A stretch of 11,883 bases of DNA from Candidatus Schekmanbacteria bacterium. GTDB taxonomy: Bacteria; CSSED10-310; JACPHN01. The position numbers were made by a program, and so were the translations under genes. Every line of letters starts with the position of its first letter. Positions within the stretch are counted from its first letter, which is position 1. The notes under the pieces are model-generated. The model was given only the letters and a program-made list of their open reading frames with translations, was not told where the DNA came from and did no database searches. Location of the stretch: contig JACPHN010000253.1 in assembly GCA_016188575.1 (NCBI GenBank), forward strand, positions 1 to 11,883, given 5' to 3'. This document shows, piece after piece, positions 1 to 5,865 of the stretch.

Positions 1-1453
1 CGTCGGCGTGCTGACACAGCGCGGATTCGGAGGCCCTGAACGCGTCGGCCGCCTCAACCAACACGGGACGGAGCTCCACGAGCGGCGCCGCAACCCCATC
101 GAGCCGCTCACGCACCTGGTCTCCTGCCCCGGCAACCCCGCCGGCGGCTTCCTTGACCTCGATCAGGATGCTACCCAGCGCAATCACGGTGTCGCGAAGG
201 CTGTGCGACACCTGGCCGAGCTCGGCCGCCGCCCCGTTCACGGTGCTGCCGGCGGTGTCCATCGCCCGCCCGACGCCCTGCGAAACCTCCGACATGCGCG
301 CCTGGTAATCGCTCGGGAGGCCACGGAGCGTGACGACGATCTCGCCGAGCGCGTGCTTCAGACCGGCGACCTCCGCATCCGCCTGAGCGAACACGGCGTC
401 GCTGATCTGCCGGCCGGCGCCTTCCCTGAGCCGCTTCATCTCCTCGACGAGCGTGGCAAAATGCGGGGCCATCATCCTGAGCAGCGGTTCGCTCGTGCTC
501 GAGCCGATTTTCGTTGGCAGCGACTCGGCGAGCTGCTGCAGCGTGGCTCCGAGCTCTTCGACCTTCCGGCGGACGTCTTCGGCCAGCGCGGACACGCGCT
601 GCTCCAGCTTTTCCGCGCGCGCCTCCGCGCGTTTGCTTTCGCTGCCGGCGAGCTCGCCGACGAGGGAAATCAGGTGCAGGTGCGCGTGTCGTTCGGTGAG
701 CAGCGGAAAGCGGCTATCCAGCATTCGCGCCCAGGCCGCCAGACGCTCGCCGCGCCGCGCTTCCGCGCTCCGCAGGCGGAGCGCCCACAGCATCGCGAAC
801 AGGATTCCTGCGAGCGACTTGGCGAACGCCAGGCGTGCACCGCCAAGCAGATCCGTCATGCCTTCCTGCATCCCCTCGATGGTCCCGGCGTCGTCGCTCT
901 GGGGATCACCCGACGCCGGTGCCGGCACCCCGGCGGCGACAATCGCCGAGGAGCCCGCGACGTGCTCGGCCCCGGTGAGCTTCGGCACGGCCTGCATCAG
1001 CCCGATGGTCAGGCCCAGAAACGTCCCCATCAACCCCAGCGAAATCAGCACCGTCTGGCCCGTGCCGAGCAGCTCCGGCAGCGCCAGATCGGCAGCGCCG
1101 CGCCGACCCGTGGCCAGCGCTTCGGCAGCCGACGTGATGCGCCAGGTGCGGCCACCGAGCTCGACGGGCGAGGCGGAGACCGCGTCGGCGACGTGGCTCA
1201 GCTCCTGAGGTACGCCTCCGGCTGAGTCGGGCTCGCGCTCGAGCCAGTCACGACCGGCATTCCACCAACGGCGAAGCGCCCACCAGTAGAGAAACCAGGC
1301 GACGGTCACCACGCTGATCATGATCGCGGTCAGCGGGTCGCGGTGCGCGCCGGGCAAAGCAAACCTCACGACCCAGTAGACCGCGCCGGCACAGGCAAGT
1401 AACTCCAGCACGCCGAGCCAGCTTTCCCCTGCCCACTTCAAGAACCTCAGCAT
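1..1453 (-). CDS. MotA/TolQ/ExbB-type proton-channel protein, ZorA-like (partial, 3' end off window)
   Basis: The frame is open from ATG at 1453 to the window edge (484 codons, no stop). Predicted membrane segments lie near residues 13-33, 41-60, 132-155 and 207-226. Segment 3 carries GTFLGLTIGL (143-152) and segment 4 follows LGGARLAFAKSLAG (203-216), the two signatures of the MotA/TolQ/ExbB fold; T144 and S213 are candidate ion-path residues. From about 228 to the edge the protein is charged, helical and Met-poor, with Glu/Lys/Arg/Ala heptad-like stretches, so a long cytoplasmic coiled-coil tail is likely. Known family: proton- or sodium-driven stators, including ZorA of the Zorya anti-phage system, which has such a tail. 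ZorA is an inference, because its partner ZorB would lie outside the window. The ATG was chosen because copies B and C conserve MLRF at the same point; a GGGGG-type ribosome site is weak. A sigma70-like promoter lies about 70 bp upstream. Confidence 0.72.
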   Translation of the reverse strand, partial: MLRFLKWAGESWLGVLELLACAGAVYWVVRFALPGAHRDPLTAIMISVVTVAWFLYWWALRRWWNAGRDWLEREPDSAGGVPQELSHVADAVSASPVELGGRTWRITSAAEALATGRRGAADLALPELLGTGQTVLISLGLMGTFLGLTIGLMQAVPKLTGAEHVAGSSAIVAAGVPAPASGDPQSDDAGTIEGMQEGMTDLLGGARLAFAKSLAGILFAMLWALRLRSAEARRGERLAAWARMLDSRFPLLTERHAHLHLISLVGELAGSESKRAEARAEKLEQRVSALAEDVRRKVEELGATLQQLAESLPTKIGSSTSEPLLRMMAPHFATLVEEMKRLREGAGRQISDAVFAQADAEVAGLKHALGEIVVTLRGLPSDYQARMSEVSQGVGRAMDTAGSTVNGAAAELGQVSHSLRDTVIALGSILIEVKEAAGGVAGAGDQVRERLDGVAAPLVELRPVLVEAADAFRASESALCQHAD

Positions 1454-1518
1454 CCCCCGCTCACCGACATCCAACCATGTTTGTTTCTCGTGTGCTCGTC
1501 CCCTGTTGACCGAGTCCA

Positions 1519-1546
1519 ATAGTACATGATTCGACTCCGGTGTCAA
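1519..1546 (-). promoter_or_regulatory. sigma70-like promoter of copy A (TTGACA-16-TACTAT)
   Basis: On the minus strand a consensus -35 box TTGACA (1546-1541) is followed by a 16-bp spacer and TACTAT (1524-1519), 65-95 bp before the ATG at 1453. The same arrangement is kept in copies B and C. In copy C the -10 box is degraded to TATTGA. The match is by eye and no transcription start is known. Confidence 0.6.
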
Positions 1547-1547
1547 G

Positions 1548-1573
1548 ATGCAAGCATTTGAAGCCATGCAAGC
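1548..1573 (-). promoter_or_regulatory. paired direct repeat GCTTGCAT upstream of the -35 box
   Basis: Two copies of GCTTGCAT lie 18 bp apart (1573-1566 and 1555-1548), directly upstream of the -35 box. The spacing is just under two helical turns. The pair is present in all three promoter copies; in copy B the outermost base of the distal half-site is changed. This suggests an activator binding site, but the regulator is unknown. Homology between the three copies stops at the outer edge of this repeat. Confidence 0.45.
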
Positions 1574-1615
1574 CTGAATTCACCGCCCATACGATTGCCA
1601 GCGGCGAGCCCCACT

Positions 1616-1645
1616 TCACCTCCCCCCACTTGCGGGCGGAGGTGA
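1616..1645. other. hairpin in the A-B spacer
   Basis: TCACCTCC (1616-1623) pairs with GGAGGTGA (1638-1645) around a 14-base loop that has some further C/G pairing. No T-tract follows on either strand, so it is not a standard intrinsic terminator. The rest of 1575-1705 shows no recognisable gene. Confidence 0.3.
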
Positions 1646-1705
1646 GGCGGAGGGTCCTCGCGATGCGCTTTCCGCGCAGCTTGCAGCCTGACGGGCGGGG
1701 GATTC

Positions 1706-1831
1706 ATGGACCGTTCACGAGTTGCGAAATTGCCCGCTACGCGCGGCATGGACCGTTCACGAGTTGCCAAGTTGCCCGCGACGCGCGGTATGGACCGTTC
1801 ACGAGTTGCGAAATCGCCCGCGCCGAGCGCG
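1706..1831. repeat. 42-bp tandem repeat, three units
   Basis: Three contiguous 42-bp units start at 1706, 1748 and 1790. Each begins ATGGACCGTTCACGAGTTGC; units 1 and 2 are nearly identical and unit 3 diverges in its last third. The period is a multiple of 3, so the array is open in several frames (MDRSRVAK... on the plus strand), but no start signal or family supports a gene. The array abuts the broken end of copy B at about 1829. Confidence 0.9.
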
Positions 1832-2018
1832 CCGGCAACCGCAAGAGACTCCAATACGCCGAGCCAGCTTTCCCCTGCCCACTTCGAGAACCTCAGCATC
1901 CCGCGCTCACCGACGTCCAACGATGTTTGTTTCTCGTGTGCTCGTCCCCTGTGGACTGAGCCCAATAGTACATGATTCGACCCCGGCGTCAAGATGCAAG
2001 CAATTGAAGCCATGCAAG
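1829..2018 (-). pseudogene. copy B: promoter plus first ~23 codons of the ZorA-like gene
   Basis: This 190-bp segment aligns without gaps to 1383-1572 of the main gene. It contains the upstream repeats, the promoter and the coding start (ATG at 1899, MLRFSKWAGESWLGVLES...). Similarity stops inside the first membrane segment, where the sequence runs into the 42-bp tandem array. The frame continues as low-complexity repeat translation to a stop at 1543, so any product would be nonfunctional. Substitutions relative to copy A are scattered, so the duplication is not recent. Confidence 0.85.
1965..1992 (-). promoter_or_regulatory. promoter of copy B (TTGACG-16-TACTAT)
   Basis: The -35 box TTGACG (1992-1987), a 16-bp spacer and TACTAT (1970-1965) match copy A except for one base of the -35 box. 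If active, it would read leftward through the tandem repeat and towards copy A. Confidence 0.5.
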
Positions 2019-2090
2019 TGGACGCGATCAGGTTGGCGAACCGCGAGGGCGTTTGTGGAGCTTCGCATACTGCGTTCTCCAAAATCCAAG

Positions 2091-3557
2091 CTAAAGGTCG
2101 CTCGTAAGGTCGTGGAGATCCTGCGCTCGATAGCCAGCCTTTGTGATGGCCTGACGCTGGTCTGCCGACAAGATCGGGGCGATGGCCACCCGTTCGATTT
2201 TCCAACCGGCCAATTCGGGGTGCCGCAGGAGGAGCCGGTCGGCGTGTGCGTTGAACCGCGACAGGTCAGCGACGAGCTTGTCAGCAGAGCGCTTGCACGA
2301 ACCGATGCGGAGCCGGCGGCTGTGCGCATCCTGAGCCACGAGGTCGACCTCGGCGCCCGTCCGATCCCACCAGCTTGCAACCGGCGCCGTAAGCGGGAAA
2401 TCGCCCTTCCCCAGGCGGCTCCGTTCCTGGTAAAGCCACGCTGCCAGGCGTTCCAGCACCCCACCCTCCACTGCAGCCAGGCGCTCGTCGGCGATAGACA
2501 CGAGGTCTGCGACGGGCCGTATACCCACCAGTGCGAGCGGGTCAGCCAGGGCGCCGAGCCAGGACTGAAGGAAATTGTCGGAGATGCCGTAGCGCCCCTG
2601 GCGGCTTCCCGGAGCAGCAAAGGCGGCACGGCGACGTTCGATGAGGCCGAAGCGCTCCTCCAAGGCGCGAAGATAAAAGCCGGGTTGCCCATCGCCGTAT
2701 CCCTTTACCTGGTTGGCATGAGCGACGATGTCGGCATGGCTGCACCCGGGGTGCTCGGCGATGTAGCGAAGAAACAGGTCGTAACGACCGCGCAGCTCCT
2801 CGAGCAGCCAAGTGTGGCCTTCTTCGCGCAGCGGTGCCGGCCCGTCGAAGAAAAGCGCGCGCAGTACTTCGGAACGATCCGAGGGCAAGATCCCGAGCTC
2901 CCAGGCGTCTTGCCAGTACTTCGGGACGCCCTGGAACAACCCCCACAGAAACAAGAGCCGAGAGGGTTCACGGTCAGCGTGCTGGTCGCAGATCTGGAGA
3001 ATCGCTTGGGCGTCGAGATGGCCAAGCGTGAAGCCGCCGCTGAGCCGGCCAAACAATGGGGCGCGGCGATCTTCAAGCAGCGCCATCATCTCCGTATGGA
3101 GAGAGCCCAGTAGAACAATGCCACCGCGGGCAGCTCGTTCGCCCAGACGGAAGCGGTCCACCTCGAACTGGAGCATCGAGTTGAAGGGGAAAAGGGATTT
3201 CTTGGAGAAGTACTGGAACTCGTCCAGGACGACGATCCAACCGTCGGCAGCGAGGTCAGCAAGGCGGGCCGCGAGGGTTTGCAGGTCGGTAGGCAGCAGT
3301 GCCTCGGGGACGCCACTCAGGGCAAGGTGCCGGCGTGCAGTAGCGACGACCCCAGCGGGTTCGCCATCGTCGACCTGGAGGAAAGCGACGCGTTCGCGTT
3401 GGGCAACGCGCAAAGCCTGGCGAACGAGCGCTGTCTTGCCGATGCGCCGGCGGCCGGTAACCCGCACGAAGAACCACCGATTGCGTTGTAGCAGGTCGGC
3501 AAAGGCGCGCACTTCTGCTTCGCGCCCGTAGAAGGTCCAACCGGAAAGCGCGTTCAC
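2091..3557 (-). CDS. archaeal-type P-loop ATPase with DUF234-like C-terminal domain
   Basis: This 488-residue protein starts at GTG (3557) and stops at TAG (2091). It begins with FYGREAEV, followed by Walker A TGRRRIGKT (34-42) and Walker B IVVLDEFQYF (108-117). GSLHTEMM (151-158) occupies a sensor-like position. A winged-helix-like region follows at about 255-310. The C-terminal part has GAEVDLVA (401-408) and RLRIGSCKRS (415-424), the layout of the PD-(D/E)XK-like DUF234 domain, but the usual Glu of the ExK pair is Ser420. The family (ATPase_2, PF01637, with PF03008) is widespread in archaea and mobile bacterial regions and its role is poorly defined. No Shine-Dalgarno motif separates the GTG from the upstream palindrome. 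The gene stands alone between direct-repeat copies B and C, with no operon partner. Confidence 0.88.
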   Translation of the reverse strand: MNALSGWTFYGREAEVRAFADLLQRNRWFFVRVTGRRRIGKTALVRQALRVAQRERVAFLQVDDGEPAGVVATARRHLALSGVPEALLPTDLQTLAARLADLAADGWIVVLDEFQYFSKKSLFPFNSMLQFEVDRFRLGERAARGGIVLLGSLHTEMMALLEDRRAPLFGRLSGGFTLGHLDAQAILQICDQHADREPSRLLFLWGLFQGVPKYWQDAWELGILPSDRSEVLRALFFDGPAPLREEGHTWLLEELRGRYDLFLRYIAEHPGCSHADIVAHANQVKGYGDGQPGFYLRALEERFGLIERRRAAFAAPGSRQGRYGISDNFLQSWLGALADPLALVGIRPVADLVSIADERLAAVEGGVLERLAAWLYQERSRLGKGDFPLTAPVASWWDRTGAEVDLVAQDAHSRRLRIGSCKRSADKLVADLSRFNAHADRLLLRHPELAGWKIERVAIAPILSADQRQAITKAGYRAQDLHDLTSDL

Positions 3558-3570
3558 GGGGCGTTTCGGG

Positions 3571-3594
3571 GTAAGGTAGAAATTTCTACCTTAC
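3571..3594. promoter_or_regulatory. perfect 24-bp palindrome before the ATPase gene
   Basis: The 12-base arm GTAAGGTAGAAA is followed immediately by its exact reverse complement, giving a 24-bp palindrome with no spacer. It ends 13 bp before the GTG of the ATPase and replaces the expected ribosome-site region. Likely roles are an operator for a dimeric regulator (possibly autoregulation), or a recognition site for the ATPase/nuclease-fold protein itself. In RNA it could form a hairpin next to the start codon. Confidence 0.85.
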
Positions 3595-3691
3595 GCCGCG
3601 ACCAGCTCGTTGCATCGTCACCCAGCTTCCGTTGCACCATCCGGCAGCGCCCAGTCCAGACCCCAAAGCCTCGCTGCGCCTGCCCCGGGCT

Positions 3692-3922
3692 GGCCTTGAT
3701 CCTCGTTTCGGCCAGGCGATGAAGGCGTGTAGCCATGACGGAGCTGACGAGAGCACGGTTCGGCTTCCGTAACGAACTTCCAATCCGGGGGGTCCCCCGA
3801 AAGTGTCGAACCGTGCCTGCTTAATATCCCTGCTCATCGGTTCCTGCAAGCGCGTCGCCCCGCTGGGACGGCATCACCAGAAGCGATTCTTGACCCACTT
3901 GGCCGAAACGAGGATCAAGGCC
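3692..3922. repeat. 231-bp element bounded by perfect 23-bp inverted repeats
   Basis: The sequence starting TGGCCGAAACGAGGATCAAG occurs at 3900-3922 and, inverted, at 3714-3692, identical over 23 bases. Between the arms there is no supported gene. A second inverted repeat (3753-3816) is nested inside, so the segment is palindromic at two scales. No transposase and no clear target duplication are visible. It may be a MITE-like or REP-like non-autonomous element, or the remains of a larger one. It fills the space between the ATPase palindrome and copy C. Confidence 0.7.
3753..3816. repeat. nested hairpin inside the inverted-repeat element
   Basis: GCACGGTTCG (3753-3762) is matched by CGAACCGTGC (3807-3816). 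Inside lies a G/C palindrome, CGGGGGGTCCCCCG (near 3786-3799). The single strand could fold into a long imperfect hairpin. No T-tract follows, which argues against a simple terminator. Confidence 0.6.
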
Positions 3923-4264
3923 GGTGTGCGCGGCCGCAGCCGAGGTGATGCGCCAGGTGCGGCCGCCGAGCTCGACAGTCGAGGCGGAGACCGCGTCGGC
4001 GACGTGGGTCAGTTCCTGAGGAACTCCTCTGGTCGGGTCGGGCTCGCGCTCGAGCCAGTCTCGACCCGCCTTCCACCAGCGGCGAAGCTTCCACCAGTAG
4101 AGAAACCAGGCGCCGGTCACCAAGCTGATCATGATCGCGGTCAGCGGGTCGCGGTGCGCGCCGGGCACCAAGAACCACATGATCCAACAGACCGCGCCGG
4201 CAGAGGCAAGAAACTCCAGCCCACCGAGCCAGCTTTCCCGTGCCCACTTCGAGAACCTCAGCAT
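3821..4264 (-). pseudogene. copy C: truncated N-terminal part of the ZorA-like gene
   Basis: From ATG 4264 this copy encodes MLRFSKWARESWLGGLEF... and keeps both N-terminal membrane segments and the GGRTWRITSAA motif. It is a gapless homologue of A over 3936-4384 versus 1125-1573 (449 bp, promoter included). Similarity ends at about codon 110, before the segments that form the ion channel. The frame then runs through unrelated sequence to a stop at 3821 (147 codons). A stable two-helix protein could be made but would lack the MotA/ExbB core. The -10 box is weaker than in A, so expression is doubtful. An upstream ATG at 4378 lies before the promoter and is not a credible start. Confidence 0.85.
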
Positions 4265-4329
4265 CCCGCGCTCACCGATGTCCAACCATGCCTGTTTGTG
4301 GTGTGCTCGTCCCACGTGGATAGACTCCA

Positions 4330-4357
4330 TCAATACATGGTTCGACGCCGGCGTCAA
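4330..4357 (-). promoter_or_regulatory. decayed promoter of copy C (TTGACG-16-TATTGA)
   Basis: This sits in the same position as the promoters of copies A and B: -35 TTGACG at 4357-4352 and a 16-bp spacer. The -10 element has changed to TATTGA and lost its final T. The paired upstream repeat (4384-4377 and 4366-4359) is intact. Confidence 0.4.
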
Positions 4358-4384
4358 GATGCAAGCATTTGAAGCCATGCAAGC

Positions 4385-4885
4385 GAATTTGCTTGCGCCT
4401 GGGCGCCCCTACCGTCCAGCCCGCATTTCCACTAGTTGCTTGCCGAACCACCAGACCGGTATTATCTTGTGCGTGCACGAGGGCGGAACGCTACGATCAC
4501 AATGGGCGGATCAGGTCTCATATCGGCGTTGGACAGGCGCCCTGGATGCGCGTCGATCTGCTATCGCGTTCCGGAGAAATACGCACGGCGCGGTGCGCTT
4601 CGGCCAGAGGCGAGTTTGGCGCGGGAGATTGGAGCGCGGGCGTTGCGTTGGCGTGAATCTTGCTTGGGCGACTGCATGCACAAGAACCGAGCACAGCGAG
4701 GAACAGGACAGCAACCGTCGTCGGCCGATCGTGGCACGTGCCATCGGCGCGGGGCTTTCGTGCAGGCGCAGCCGGAAGACCATTCAGGCCATGAAATCGC
4801 CTCGGACCTTATTGTTTTTACGCCGGCCTGGCAAGCTCCCGGCTCGCCAACGCCGCACCCATAACCCAACTGGGAGATCTGCCGC
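4385..4885. other. about 500 bp without a recognisable gene
   Basis: Several short frames are open here, but none has a recognisable motif, a convincing ribosome site or a codon pattern that stands out. The only clear structure is the 12-bp palindrome TGGCACGTGCCA (4732-4743), partly extended by CCGA/TCGG flanks, which could be an operator. Regulatory DNA for the gene starting at 4886 presumably lies here, but no good promoter is seen by eye. Confidence 0.5.
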
Positions 4886-5865
4886 ATGAACCGTCTGTTC
4901 GCCTTGTTGCGGTCGCCGCCCTCACCTGGCCGAGCTCGGCCAGCGCCTTCACCGAAGAAAAAATCCGCCAGGTGCAAGGTGGTAATCAGAAGCTCGGAGC
5001 GTCTTTCGTGACGGCCACGCCGACCTTCACCGTGAGCGGGTCGCTGAAAGTCTGGGAAACCTACGACGGGGTGAAGACCTACTCAGGCACGAGCATACAA
5101 GCCTGGTGTCGCAACCAGGGTGGTTGCCTGGTTGGCGCCTACAACGCGAGCACTGGCGCCGCGGTCCAACCCATCGTCACCACGAGCGGAAAGACAGACG
5201 CCTTCAACCTGACCTTGCCCGGCGCGGGAACGTACCTGATCGTGGCAGGAGCAATTAGCTGGCAGAACGTGACCTGCCGCTCGGCCGTCCTCGGCACCGC
5301 TGTCGTCAAGGTGACGTCCACTGCACCGAGCTTGTCCGGCGTCACTGTGAATGTGTATCCCAATCAGGGAATGGGGGAATATCCGTACGAAAACTGGGAA
5401 CCCGATACCAATTCTCACAAAACGGATGGCATGGACGATAGCTATGTCTGGTGCCGTGATGGAGGAAAGAACTGCTTCGAGCACAGCCACCGCATGAACG
5501 ACTTCTTGAGCTCAGCGGAGGGCAGCTTGATGACACTTGTCCTCGATGAAGTCACAGCGTTGCCATTTCCTCTGACACGAGCCTACGGGGCGACATACGG
5601 GATAAACGCAAACATTTTGCCAAACTACAATCAAAACTATAATATCTTCATCTACAACGGGGCCTCGCGCGATCTCGTAGATGCGATTTGGATCACTTTC
5701 GACAAGTCGACCGGATACAGCCGCATCGACTACGCATTTAAAGATGCCTGTCAAGTATCGGATCTGACAAACAAATGCGCGGAATGGGGCATTTCGTCGG
5801 GTGAGGAAGATCGTTGCCCGCCGCTCAGGGATACGGCAACGGTCGGGCGCGTCTCCAATAAATGA
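4886..5865 (+). CDS. secreted cysteine-containing hypothetical protein, frameshifted in its signal peptide
   Basis: ATG at 4886 follows GGGAG (4872-4876) at 9-bp spacing and begins MNRLFAL, a typical signal-peptide start, but that frame stops soon after. One frame over, from 4906, the sequence continues VAVAALTWPSSASA, a hydrophobic core and an Ala-X-Ala cleavage site, then FTEEKIRQVQ and a long open frame to TGA at 5865. One missing base near 4907 explains the break. In the present sequence the only start for the long frame is a GTG at 4972 with no signal peptide (297 residues). The mature part is rich in Thr, Val, Gly and Tyr, looks beta-rich, and has about eight Cys, including WCRNQGGC, WCRDGGKNC and DACQ...NKC, suggesting disulfides in an exported protein. 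No family is recognised. It converges on the subtilase-like gene with a 41-bp overlap. Confidence 0.7.

Noticed and set aside
8-1225. 405-codon plus-strand open frame
   Set aside because: It is antisense to the MotA/ExbB-like gene, Arg/Pro/His-rich, and without motif or ribosome site; a GC-codon shadow.
1463-1480. 5-codon upstream reading frame (MVGCR) in the leader of copy A, also in copy C
   Set aside because: It is very short, lacks a ribosome site and is lost in copy B; chance or by-product of homology is more likely than a leader peptide.
1706-1831. CRISPR-like repeat
   Set aside because: The 42-bp units are contiguous with no spacers, so this is a tandem repeat and not a CRISPR array.
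1722-3113. 463-codon plus-strand open frame across the tandem repeat and ATPase
   Set aside because: It is mostly antisense of the ATPase, which has clear Walker motifs on the minus strand.
3554-3736. 60-codon minus-strand frame upstream of the ATPase
   Set aside because: It runs through the palindrome and the inverted repeat, with no ribosome site or family; not supported as a gene.
4265-4378. Start of copy C at the upstream ATG 4378
   Set aside because: That ATG lies in the upstream repeat, before the promoter boxes, so it would not be on the transcript.
4732-4743. 12-bp palindrome TGGCACGTGCCA as an operator or terminator
   Set aside because: It is a single short palindrome without neighbouring promoter or T-tract; it can arise by chance in GC-rich DNA.
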